DNA of 15,311 bases from Magnetococcales bacterium (GCA_015229095.1 JADGCE010000057.1:1-15311); one strand, 5' to 3'; numbered from the stretch's first letter, positions 7,779-15,200 are shown. Translations and numbers: made by a program. The notes: generated from the letters alone by a model not told the origin.

Positions 7779-8654
7779 ATGGCGGATACCGACGGCACCC
7801 AGGATACCCACGATTATCATTTGGATACCCCCCAAGTGGCAGAACATCTATTGTTGAAAGGGTGTCACTCCCTGGATTGGGGTATGAAAAATCGTTTGTC
7901 CCACATTTTTGATCCCCGCAGCGGTCGCACGGTGATGCTGGCGGTGGATCACGGCTATTTCATGGGGCCCACCTCCGGTTTGGAGCGCATTGATGTCAAC
8001 ATCAACCCCTTGCTGCCCTATGCCAACACCCTGATGTGTACCCGTGGCGTCTTGCGCTCCCTGATTCCACCGACTTTCAACAAGGGTGTGGTGTTGCGGG
8101 CCAGTGGTGGTCCCAGTATCCTCAAAGAGCTGTCGGATGAGCGGATCGCGGTGGATGTGGAGGATGCCTTGCGCCTCAATGCGGCGGCTGTGGCGGTGCA
8201 GGTTTTCATCGGGGGCGAGTTTGAGACCCAGTCCGTCCACAACATGACCCGTCTGGTGGATGCGGGCAACCGTTATGGCATGCCGGTCCTGGGCGTGACA
8301 GCGGTGGGCAAGCAGCTGGTGCGGGATGCCAAATATATGCGTCTGGCCACGCGCATATGCGCCGAACTGGGTGCCACCTACGTCAAAACCTACTTTGTGG
8401 AAAAGGATTTTGAAACCGTCACAGCCGCCTGTCCGGTGCCCATCGTCATCGCCGGGGGCAAAAAGCTGCCGGAGCTGGATGCCCTGACCATGGCCTATCA
8501 AGCGGTGCAACAGGGGGCCGCCGGGGTGGATATGGGGCGCAATATTTTCCAATCCGCTTTTCCCAGTGCCATGATTCAAGCCGTCAACCAGGTTGTCCAT
8601 GCCGGCATGAAGCCCAAGGAGGCCTTTGAACTGTACCAGAGCCTGGCCCGCTGA
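7779..8654 (+). CDS. lsrF: LsrF-like class I aldolase / thiolase
   Basis: A 291-residue protein, the same length as E. coli LsrF and colinear with it as I remember that sequence: LKGCHSLDWGMKNRLSHIF, TVMLAVDHGYFMGPTSGLER, CPVPIVIAGGKKLPE and GVDMGRNIFQS. His58 (in VDHGY) and Lys203 (VKTYFVEK, the expected Schiff-base lysine) are both present. LsrF acts on 3-hydroxy-5-phosphonooxypentane-2,4-dione with CoA at the end of autoinducer-2 breakdown; relatives in the same DhnA/DeoC fold are fructose-bisphosphate aldolases and ADH/DKFP synthases. No lsrK, lsrG, lsrR or Lsr transporter gene is in the window. The next gene, 60 nt downstream on the same strand, is a fused aldolase/dehydrogenase, so a role in phosphorylated deoxysugar metabolism is at least as likely as AI-2 breakdown. 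The family is secure; the substrate is not. Confidence 0.87.
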   Translation: MADTDGTQDTHDYHLDTPQVAEHLLLKGCHSLDWGMKNRLSHIFDPRSGRTVMLAVDHGYFMGPTSGLERIDVNINPLLPYANTLMCTRGVLRSLIPPTFNKGVVLRASGGPSILKELSDERIAVDVEDALRLNAAAVAVQVFIGGEFETQSVHNMTRLVDAGNRYGMPVLGVTAVGKQLVRDAKYMRLATRICAELGATYVKTYFVEKDFETVTAACPVPIVIAGGKKLPELDALTMAYQAVQQGAAGVDMGRNIFQSAFPSAMIQAVNQVVHAGMKPKEAFELYQSLAR

Positions 8655-8702
8655 GTCCCCATAATCCGGTATCCCTCATCCCCGGCCCGGTTGTCCCACA
8701 CA

Positions 8703-8708
8703 AAGGAG
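8703..8708 (+). promoter_or_regulatory. ribosome binding site of the aldolase/dehydrogenase gene
   Basis: AAGGAG sits 6 nt before the ATG at 8715. This fixes the start there rather than at the in-frame TTG at 8691, which lies upstream of the site. Confidence 0.7.
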
Positions 8709-8714
8709 AGTCGC

Positions 8715-10814
8715 ATGGAAAATGGTTGGTCCGCAGCGGAGGCTGCCCGGTATCTGAGCCAATATGCCCCCCAATGGGGGGAGGATTTGGCCTTGCGTAC
8801 CTACACCAGTCGTCTGCTGGGCGGGGCGAAGGAGCTGGTGCTGCATGGAGGAGGGAATACCTCCGTCAAGGGGGTGTGGGTCAACGCGCTGGGGGAGCCG
8901 GTTCCGGCCCTCTTTGTCAAGGCCTCCGGCTGGAATCTGGCATCCATTCTGCCGGAGGGCCATTCGGCGTTAAATGTGACATTCCTGCAACGTCTGCAGC
9001 AGTTGCCGGAGTTGAGCGATGAGGCCATGGTGCGGGTGTTGCGGGCCAACCTGCTGGAACCGGAGGCGGCCACCCCCTCCATCGAAAGCCTGCTGCACGC
9101 CTTTTTGCCCCACACGTTTATCGATCACAGCCACCCGGATGCCATTTTGACCCTCTCCAATCAGGCGGGGGGGGAGCGGTTGCTGGCCGAGGCGTTGGGT
9201 GACGAGGTGATCATTCTGCCCTATATTCACCCCGGTTTTGCCCTGGCCAAGGAGGTGGCGAAGGCCTTTGCCAAGGCTCCGCACAGTCGGGGCATGGTGT
9301 TGATGCAGCACGGACTGCTCACCTGGGGGGAGAGTGCCCAGGCCTCCTACGAAGCCACGGTGCAGTGGGTCACGCGGGCAGAGGCCTTTATCGCGCAACG
9401 CTGCCCGCCGCCGCCGGCCTTGGACAGCGTGGTGGAGTCGGAGGCCTGGGCGCGCTATGGGGCGCTGGCGCCTCTGCTGCGTGGAGCCCTGGCCATGCCA
9501 ACGGCAGAGGCCGACCATCCCTGGCAAAGGTTTATCCTGCGCCCCTTGATCACACCAGAAATTTTGGCCCTGCTGGGGCAGGCAGAGGCCAAAACCCTGT
9601 TGCTCTCGCCGCCCCTCACCACCGATCATCTGATTCGGATCAAACCGCTTCCCCTCTGGTTGGCAGAGGAGGCGCACAACCCGGAGGGGATTCGGGCCGC
9701 CGTGGCGGCCTATCGGCAGGCGTATCAAGCCTATTGGGCGCGGGAGCGTGAGGCCGCCGGTGTGGTTGGGCTGGAACCCCGTGACAGCTCGCCCCGGTTG
9801 TTGATGCTGCCGGGCGTGGGGGTGGTGTGTGTGGGCCGCAACAGTGCCGAGGCCGACATGACATGGGATTTGGCCGTGCAACTGCTGGCGGTCAAGGGGA
9901 TGATTGCCCGGATGGGGGGGCAGTATGTCGGTGTCTCCCCAGCCGATCAGTTTGCCATGGAGTCCTATGGACCCCAACGGGCCAAGTTGGGAAATCAAGC
10001 GCCCCCCCCTCTGGGTCATTCGGTGGCCCTGGTGACGGGGGCGGCTGGGGCCATCGGTTCCGGCATCTGCCGAACCCTGCTGGAGCAGGGGTGTCATGTC
10101 GCCCTGGCCGATTTGCCGGGGGAGCCTTTGCACAGCCTGGAGGCAGAGCTGCGCGGGTTGTATGGGGCAGGGCGGTTGTTGGCGGTGGGCATGGATGTCA
10201 CCGATCCCCAATCGGTGGCGGAAGGGTGGGAGAGGGTGGTGCGAACCTGGGGTGGTCTGGATATGCTGATCCTGAATGCCGGCCTGGCCCATGTCTCCTC
10301 CCTGGAAGAGATGCGGAGCGAGGCTTTTATCCGGTTGCAGCGTGTCAATGTGGAGGGTACGCTGCACCTGTTGTCGGCGGCGGCACGCCATTTCCGCCAG
10401 CAGGGCACCGGTGGTGATGTGGTGTTGATCTCCACCAAAAATGTTTTTGCGCCGGGGGCCAATTTTGGGGCCTACAGCGCGACCAAGGCAGCGGCCCATC
10501 AACTGGCCCGCATTGCCTCGTTGGAGATGGCGGCCCTGGACGTGCGGGTCAACATGGTGGCCCCGGACGGGGTCTTTTCCGAAGGCCAACGCCCTTCTGG
10601 GTTGTGGGCCGAGGTGGGACCGGACCGCATGCGGGCCAGGGGGTTGGATGCCGCCGGTTTGGAGAGCTACTATCAGAATCGCAACCTGCTGAAGGCCCGC
10701 ATCACGGCAACCCATGTCGCCCGGGCGGTGCTCTTCTTTGTCACCCGTCAAACCCCCTCGACGGGCGTCACCTTGCCGGTGGATGGGGGATTGCCGGATG
10801 CGACACCCCGCTGA
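8715..10814 (+). CDS. bifunctional class II aldolase / short-chain dehydrogenase
   Basis: A 699-residue fusion. The N-terminal class II aldolase (about 25-230) has LVLHGGGNTSVK for phosphate binding, DHSH at 137-140 giving two zinc histidines, and QHG with H199 as a third. The C-terminal short-chain dehydrogenase (about 437-699) has the cofactor motif TGAAGAIG near 441-448, NAG (LILNAGLAH), Ser573, and Y587-SAT-K591 as catalytic residues, closing with LPVDGG. The closest known architecture is RhaD/RhaE-type rhamnulose-1-phosphate aldolase/lactaldehyde dehydrogenase: aldol cleavage to DHAP plus an aldehyde, which the second domain oxidises or reduces. No rhamnose isomerase or kinase gene is nearby, so the real substrate may be another deoxyketose 1-phosphate. 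It is cytoplasmic and probably co-transcribed with the lsrF-like gene. Two internal G/C runs of 8 occur. Confidence 0.87.
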   Translation: MENGWSAAEAARYLSQYAPQWGEDLALRTYTSRLLGGAKELVLHGGGNTSVKGVWVNALGEPVPALFVKASGWNLASILPEGHSALNVTFLQRLQQLPELSDEAMVRVLRANLLEPEAATPSIESLLHAFLPHTFIDHSHPDAILTLSNQAGGERLLAEALGDEVIILPYIHPGFALAKEVAKAFAKAPHSRGMVLMQHGLLTWGESAQASYEATVQWVTRAEAFIAQRCPPPPALDSVVESEAWARYGALAPLLRGALAMPTAEADHPWQRFILRPLITPEILALLGQAEAKTLLLSPPLTTDHLIRIKPLPLWLAEEAHNPEGIRAAVAAYRQAYQAYWAREREAAGVVGLEPRDSSPRLLMLPGVGVVCVGRNSAEADMTWDLAVQLLAVKGMIARMGGQYVGVSPADQFAMESYGPQRAKLGNQAPPPLGHSVALVTGAAGAIGSGICRTLLEQGCHVALADLPGEPLHSLEAELRGLYGAGRLLAVGMDVTDPQSVAEGWERVVRTWGGLDMLILNAGLAHVSSLEEMRSEAFIRLQRVNVEGTLHLLSAAARHFRQQGTGGDVVLISTKNVFAPGANFGAYSATKAAAHQLARIASLEMAALDVRVNMVAPDGVFSEGQRPSGLWAEVGPDRMRARGLDAAGLESYYQNRNLLKARITATHVARAVLFFVTRQTPSTGVTLPVDGGLPDATPR

Positions 10815-10894
10815 GGGAGGGGGAGGCGCGTGGCGGCCTTGCCCCGCTTGATCTTAAACAACAATTGAAAAAAGGGTGCCGCATTCATCGCGGT

Positions 10895-10900
10895 GGAGGA
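10895..10900 (+). promoter_or_regulatory. ribosome binding site of the STAND/TPR gene
   Basis: GGAGGA sits 6 nt before the ATG at 10907. The open frame extends upstream to 10604 but overlaps the dehydrogenase domain of the previous gene, so the ATG at 10907 is the real start. Confidence 0.7.
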
Positions 10901-10906
10901 GCATTC

Positions 10907-13900
10907 ATGTCCGACGACCCGCAGTATGCCAGGATGCAGGCTCAGGCCGGACATTATGCGACCATTATCCAGATTGGGAGAGATGCGGGCGACATTGTGA
11001 TCGAGCCGCGCGGACCGGAGCTGCGACTGGATCCCCGCAATCAAGCCTCCGTCCCTTCGGGTGCTGCCGAGCGCCTGGTTCCTTACAACCGCTTTCTGGA
11101 TTGCATCGGACGGGAGGAGTGGTTGCAGCGACTTTATGAGTGGCTCAATGGTCCGGAACCGTTGAGCGTGCGCGCCCTCATCGGTGAAGGGGGGCGGGGA
11201 AAAACCCGCATGGCTTTGGAGTTGTGCCGCAAGGCCGGGGATCGGTGGCACGCCGGTTTCGTGCCGGACGGTGCCTTGAAGCGGCTCCACGAACAGCAGG
11301 ATCCAGCCACCTGGCGTTGGTCCGGTCCCACCCTGGCCATCGTGGACTATGCGGCCGGACAAGCGGTGTATCTGCGCCAGTGGCTGCTTGCCCTTGTTGC
11401 GTCGATGGGAAAAGCGCGGCCACCCCTCCGCATCCTGCTGCTGGAACGTCATGGACAGGCGGACGGCGGTTGGTGGAACACCATTTTTCACCAGGGCAGC
11501 TGGGACGATGAAGCTTTGGAAAAACTGTTGCCGCTTCCCGCACCGGAGGAGCTTCAGCCCCTGACGACAGCAGATCGCCTTGCATTGTTCCACCATGCCG
11601 TCAGCCGATATGGCGGATCAACAGCCGCCTTGCAGGCAGACACTCTGCTCCTGCAACAGCTGGAACAAACCGATTGGTCAGGGGATCCCCTTTACCTGGC
11701 CATGGCCGCCCAGGTGGCCGTTGACGCCGGCGCGGTCACCGCGCTATCCCTGAGCAGGAGCGATCTGGCATTTCGTGTCGCAAACCGGGAAAAGCATTAT
11801 CTCCTGAAACAAGCGCAACAAGGCAACAGGGCCCAGGAAAAACTTTTACCGCACCTCGCCGCCGTGGTGACCCTGTGCCAGGGATTGGATCGGCAACGAT
11901 TGATACGGGTGATTAAAGCCGAGAAGAAGGCGCTCGGATATGGCGGGGCCGTTGACACAGGCATGCTCGCCGATCTGTTGTCCGAGACGTTGCCAGCGGA
12001 TACCCAAGGGGAGGCGGCGCCCATACGGCCCGACATGATCGGCGAAGCATTCATTCTCGCCGAGTTGCAGGACAGGGATGCGGCAATTCTGCGGGCCTTT
12101 CATGTGGCGAAAACCCATGTGGTGGCCATGATCATGCGCTGCGCCCAGGATTTCGCTTCCACAGAAAACAGGCAACCCCTGGCATGGTTGGATCTTTTGC
12201 TCGACCAACCGGGGATTTCCACGGAAGATCTGTGGGAAATCGCCGGTCAACTTCCCCAATCCAGCGTCGCGCTCATGGAACATGCGGTGCGGATACACGC
12301 CGAGCTTGAAACCCGCTTGCGGAAAAGCCTGCCCACCCAAAACAGCACGGATTCCACGTCCCAATGGGCCCGTGCTTTGAACAATCTCGCTGTTTCTTTG
12401 TCCAGGCTGGGGCGTCGTGAGGAGGCGCTGCAACAGGCACAGGAAGCCGTGGCAATCTATCGGGAGCTGGCGGCAGCGCGCCCGGAGGCCTTCCGGCCCG
12501 ATTTGGCCATGAGCCTCAACAACCTGGCCAACTTCCTGAGCGCGCTGGGGCGGCGTGAGGAGGCGCTGCAACAGGCACAGGAGACCGTGGCGATCTATCG
12601 GGAGCTGGCGGCAGCGCGCCCGGAGGCCTTCCGGCCCGATTTGGCCATGAGCCTCAACAACCTGGCCAACTTCCTGAGCAAGCTTGGTCGTCGTGAGGAG
12701 GCGCTGCAACAGGCTCAGGAGGCCGTGGCAATCTATCGGGCGCTGGCGGCAGCGCGCCCGGAGGCCTTCCGGCCCGATTTGGCCATGAGCCTCAACAACC
12801 TAGCCAACAGACTGAGCGCGCTGGGGCAGCGTGAGGAGGCGCTGCAACAGGCTCAGGAGGCCGTGGCGATCTATCAGGAGCTGGCGGCAGCGCGCCCGGA
12901 GGCCTTCCGGCCCGATTTGGCCGCTTCCCTCAACAACCTGGCCAACTGCCTGAGCAAGCTTGGTCGTCGTGAGGAGGCGCTGCAACAGGCTCAGGAGGCC
13001 GTGGCAATCAGGAGGGAGCTGGCGGCAGCGCGCCCAGAGGCTTTCCGGCCCAATTTGGCCACTTCCCTCAACAACCTGGCCAACGTCCTGAGCGAGCTGG
13101 GGCGGCGTGAAGAGGCGCTGCAACAGGCACAGGAGGCCGTGGCGATCTATCGGGAGCTGGCGGCAGCGCGCCCAGAGGCCTTCCGGCCCGATTTGGCCAT
13201 GAGCCTCAACAACCTGGCCAACTGCCTGAGCGCGCTGGGGCAGCGTGAGGAGGCGCTGCAACAGGCACAGGAGGCCGTGGCAATCAGGAGGGAGCTGGCG
13301 GCAGCGCGCCCGGAGGCCTTCCGGCCCGATTTGGCCCTGAGCCTCCACAACCTGGCCAAATTCCTGAGCGAGCTGGGGCGGCGTGAGGAGGCACTGCAAC
13401 AGGCTCAGGAGGCCGTGGCGCTCTATCGGGAGCTGGCGGCAGCGCGCCCAGAGGCCTTCCGGCCCGATTTGGCCGCTTCCCTCAACAACTTGGCCAACAG
13501 ACTGAGCGCGCTGGGGCAGCGTGAGGAGGCACTGCAACAAGCTCAGGAGGCCGTGGCAATCAGGAGGGAGCTGGCGGCAGCGCGCCCGGAGGCCTTCCGG
13601 CCCGATTTGGCCCTGAGCCTCCACAACCTGGCCAAATTCCTGAGCGAGCTGGGGCGGCGTGAGGAGGCGCTGCAACAAGCTCAGGAGGCCGTGGCAATCA
13701 GGAGGGAGCTGGCGGCAGCGCGCCCAGAGGCCTTCCGGCCCGATTTGGCCATGAGCCTCAACAACCTGGCCGACTGCCTAAGCGAGCTGGGGCGGCGTGA
13801 GGAGGCACTGCAACAGGCACAGGAGGCCGTGGCGATGCTGGGGCCCTATTTTTTGAGATATCCCATGGGGTATGGGGCGTGGATGGCGACCATGATTCGT

Positions 13901-13978
13901 AACTATCTTTCCTTGTGCGAAAAAAACCAGTGTGAACCAGATCGCGCCACCTTGACACCCTTTCTGGACGCATTCTAA
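10907..13978 (+). CDS. STAND/NLR-like P-loop ATPase with eleven TPR units
   Basis: A 1023-residue protein in three parts. Residues 1-40 carry a short hydrophobic motif, TIIQIGRDAGDIVIE, inside an otherwise polar leader. Residues about 60-480 are a STAND-type NTPase: P-loop GEGGRGKT at 93-100, Walker B TLAIVDYA with D147, then LRILLLERHG and a helical region. Residues 490-977 hold eleven TPR units of 46 residues, nearly identical, followed by a unique C-terminal tail. STAND proteins use the repeats to sense a ligand and the ATPase to oligomerise and bring effectors together; many bacterial ones act in phage defence or cell death. The N-terminal motif resembles BASS/RHIM amyloid motifs (core IQIG), and a gene shortly downstream encodes a small protein ending in a similar motif. 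There is no enzymatic effector domain in the protein itself, which fits signalling to a partner. The NTPase-TPR call is strong; the immune role is inference. Confidence 0.85.
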   Translation: MSDDPQYARMQAQAGHYATIIQIGRDAGDIVIEPRGPELRLDPRNQASVPSGAAERLVPYNRFLDCIGREEWLQRLYEWLNGPEPLSVRALIGEGGRGKTRMALELCRKAGDRWHAGFVPDGALKRLHEQQDPATWRWSGPTLAIVDYAAGQAVYLRQWLLALVASMGKARPPLRILLLERHGQADGGWWNTIFHQGSWDDEALEKLLPLPAPEELQPLTTADRLALFHHAVSRYGGSTAALQADTLLLQQLEQTDWSGDPLYLAMAAQVAVDAGAVTALSLSRSDLAFRVANREKHYLLKQAQQGNRAQEKLLPHLAAVVTLCQGLDRQRLIRVIKAEKKALGYGGAVDTGMLADLLSETLPADTQGEAAPIRPDMIGEAFILAELQDRDAAILRAFHVAKTHVVAMIMRCAQDFASTENRQPLAWLDLLLDQPGISTEDLWEIAGQLPQSSVALMEHAVRIHAELETRLRKSLPTQNSTDSTSQWARALNNLAVSLSRLGRREEALQQAQEAVAIYRELAAARPEAFRPDLAMSLNNLANFLSALGRREEALQQAQETVAIYRELAAARPEAFRPDLAMSLNNLANFLSKLGRREEALQQAQEAVAIYRALAAARPEAFRPDLAMSLNNLANRLSALGQREEALQQAQEAVAIYQELAAARPEAFRPDLAASLNNLANCLSKLGRREEALQQAQEAVAIRRELAAARPEAFRPNLATSLNNLANVLSELGRREEALQQAQEAVAIYRELAAARPEAFRPDLAMSLNNLANCLSALGQREEALQQAQEAVAIRRELAAARPEAFRPDLALSLHNLAKFLSELGRREEALQQAQEAVALYRELAAARPEAFRPDLAASLNNLANRLSALGQREEALQQAQEAVAIRRELAAARPEAFRPDLALSLHNLAKFLSELGRREEALQQAQEAVAIRRELAAARPEAFRPDLAMSLNNLADCLSELGRREEALQQAQEAVAMLGPYFLRYPMGYGAWMATMIRNYLSLCEKNQCEPDRATLTPFLDAF
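12374..13837 (+). repeat. 138-bp tandem repeat array encoding 46-residue TPR units
   Basis: Eleven in-frame copies at exact 138-bp spacing (the last cut after 84 bp), marked by GAGGAGGC-like starts at 12419, 12557, 12695 and so on to 13799. The consensus runs SLNNLANxLSxLGRREEALQ, then QAQEAVAIYRELAAARPEAF, then RPDLAM. Unit 1 is the most diverged; units 2-10 differ at only a few positions (x in LANxLSx, Y/R in IYR/IRR, and the last residue of PDLAx). The alternating SLHNLAKFLSELG form occurs in units 8 and 10. Base identity is high even at silent sites, which shows recent duplication or gene conversion. Confidence 0.93.
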
Positions 13979-13984
13979 AATATA

Positions 13985-14101
13985 ATGGAGATCGATGAGG
14001 ATTTCGCCCGCTTGATCGATCTTCTGTTGTTGTATTTGCCACCAGAGAGTTTCAATCCGAGCGCATCCGTTCCAACAGAGATAGGGAGAAACACGCCATG
14101 A
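13985..14101 (+). CDS. possible 38-residue ORF between receptor and partner genes
   Basis: ATG at 13985 lies 6 nt after the stop of the STAND gene. The frame stays open for 38 codons and its TGA overlaps the start of the next gene as ATGA (14098-14101). The product begins MEIDEDFARLIDLLLLYLPP, an acidic then amphipathic/hydrophobic helix, followed by a polar tail. No clear ribosome site is visible, so it would depend on reinitiation after the STAND gene. It may be a real coupling peptide or simply chance; I recognise no family. Confidence 0.3.
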   Translation: MEIDEDFARLIDLLLLYLPPESFNPSASVPTEIGRNTP

Positions 14102-14583
14102 CAGACTATGATGAAGAGGATACGACAGACCATGCGGAAGAGAGTGATGATGGTGCAGATAAACCTTCCGATGAGGGGGAAGGTGCCATGGAGTTGGCGC
14201 GTCGGGTGGTGCGGAGTGTGACCGGGGGGTTGGAAACGCAGGCGGGAAAACTGATCTGGAAATTCGCCAAGCCGCATGTGGAGTCGTTGTGGAAGCTGTT
14301 GGAGCAACGGTTGACCACCAAAACCGGTTCCGGCAACAGCCCCTCCTCTCCGGCACTGGACAATTTCAAGAACAACCTCAATACGCCGGAATTTCACGCT
14401 CTTCTCACGGTGTCCCTGCGCGATGCGCTCAAGGAGGAGAGCTTTCGCAAGGAGGTTGAGCACCTGCTGGCAAAGGATGGCGGTTCCTCCCCCGCGATCA
14501 ATCAATCGGCCACCGGAGGCGATTCCAGCAACATTGTTCAAATCGCCGGCAGTGTGCATGGCACTGTCAACGCCGGGAGATGA
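14098..14583 (+). CDS. small helical protein with C-terminal amyloid-like motif, candidate STAND partner
   Basis: A 161-residue protein. Residues 1-30 are very acidic and likely disordered. Residues about 31-70 form an amphipathic region (MELARRVVRSVTGGLETQAG, LIWKFAKPHVESLWKLLEQR). Residues about 85-125 are helical with DALKEESFRKEVEHLLAK, a pattern I know from small STAND-associated bacterial proteins. The last 30 residues read NQSATGGDSSNIVQIAGSVH and end GTVNAGR. This tail aligns with the N-terminus of the STAND protein: I-[IV]-Q-I-[GA] then a glycine-containing beta-prone stretch. In described BASS systems the small protein is the executor, often membrane-active, and its motif is templated by the receptor. 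The amphipathic helices would fit that, but no toxic domain is recognised. GGGAGA precedes the ATG. Confidence 0.72.
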   Translation: MTDYDEEDTTDHAEESDDGADKPSDEGEGAMELARRVVRSVTGGLETQAGKLIWKFAKPHVESLWKLLEQRLTTKTGSGNSPSSPALDNFKNNLNTPEFHALLTVSLRDALKEESFRKEVEHLLAKDGGSSPAINQSATGGDSSNIVQIAGSVHGTVNAGR

Positions 14584-14701
14584 GGGTGCCAACGGCGACG
14601 CTGTCGGCGACAAAAGGTGGGGTAAGGGTTTTTTATTGATGTGCATGGCGCAGTGCTGGTAGGCTGAAGCCAGTCAGTCAATCTTTCGTCGGGAGAACGC
14701 C

Positions 14702-15040
14702 ATGACCGCCATCACTTTTGACACATTCAAGTTTATCCGCCGTTTGAAGGATGCGGGTATCCCGGAGAACCAAGCGGAGGCCATCTCCGAGGCCATCAAA
14801 GAGACCAGTGCCACCCAGACGGAGGAGTTTGCGGCCAAACGGGACCTAAGAGAACTTGAAGGGCAACTCGCCAGCAAGGCGGATGTCACCAGGATGGACG
14901 CAAATATCGTAGAATTGAAACGGGATATCAAGGAGCTTGAGCTCCGCATATCCGCCGAGATTGCTCCGCTCAGGTGGGGTGTGGCCGTTTGCGTCGGCGG
15001 CATTACAGCCCTCATCCTCAAGACTTTTTTCCCGCATTAA
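14702..15040 (+). CDS. DUF1640-like coiled-coil protein with C-terminal membrane anchor
   Basis: A 112-residue protein. It opens with ITFDTFKFIRRLKDAGIPENQAEAISEA, written here only as the pattern FDTxKFxRxLKxAGxxxxQAEAI, typical of short DUF1640 (CCDC90/MCUR1-like) bacterial proteins. A coiled coil follows (KRDLRELEGQLASKADVTRM, then IVELKRDIKELELRISAEI), then one membrane helix near the C-terminus (WGVAVCVGGITALILKTFF). Such genes are numerous and scattered in some proteobacteria; their role is unknown, possibly as oligomeric membrane scaffolds. GGGAGA lies 5 nt before the ATG. The leader resembles that of the preceding gene (GGGAGAA, then GCCATGAC), which may be coincidence. The 118-bp gap before it contains a T-run at about 14629-14634 but no convincing hairpin. 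Confidence 0.77.
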   Translation: MTAITFDTFKFIRRLKDAGIPENQAEAISEAIKETSATQTEEFAAKRDLRELEGQLASKADVTRMDANIVELKRDIKELELRISAEIAPLRWGVAVCVGGITALILKTFFPH

Positions 15041-15154
15041 GGAAAGAAAACTGGACTTTAGAGTTCCAGCAGGGAGGAGCAGAACGGTAAGCCACGTCCC
15101 GCACGGCACCCAGCCTGCACCTAAGTTTCAATAATCTAGCGTTAGGCTCGCAGA
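15041..15154. other. non-coding stretch after the DUF1640-like gene
   Basis: No ORF with a ribosome site and no recognisable RNA gene is present. The only structured element nearby is the inverted repeat that follows at 15155-15200. Confidence 0.4.
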
Positions 15155-15200
15155 GGCGGTACTCTGGAAACAGGACCCACCCTGTTTCCAGAGTACCGCC
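15155..15200. repeat. perfect 20-bp inverted repeat with 6-nt loop
   Basis: The arm at 15155-15174 is exactly complementary to 15181-15200, with ACCCAC between. The hairpin would be very stable. It lies between a plus-strand gene ending at 15040 and a likely minus-strand gene ending at 15260, a place where a two-way terminator is expected, but neither flank has the T-run of an intrinsic terminator. It could instead be a REP-like palindrome or a mobile-element end. Confidence 0.85.

Noticed and set aside
8970..10751. 593-codon minus-strand ORF opposite the aldolase/dehydrogenase
   Set aside because: GC-rich antisense shadow; the plus strand carries clear catalytic motifs of both enzyme domains.
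12800..13678. Long minus-strand ORF opposite the TPR array
   Set aside because: It only mirrors the 138-bp repeat, has no ribosome site, and the plus-strand TPR reading is unmistakable.
12374..13837. Tandem repeats considered as a CRISPR or non-coding satellite
   Set aside because: The units are directly adjacent without spacers, exactly 46 codons long and in frame, and encode TPRs.
14615..14640. T-run after the small partner gene as an intrinsic terminator
   Set aside because: No stable hairpin directly upstream of the T-run could be drawn.
15140..15146. GTTAGGC as an integron attC core
   Set aside because: It fits GTTRRRY, but no matching RYYYAAC partner lies upstream at attC distance; seven bases occur by chance.
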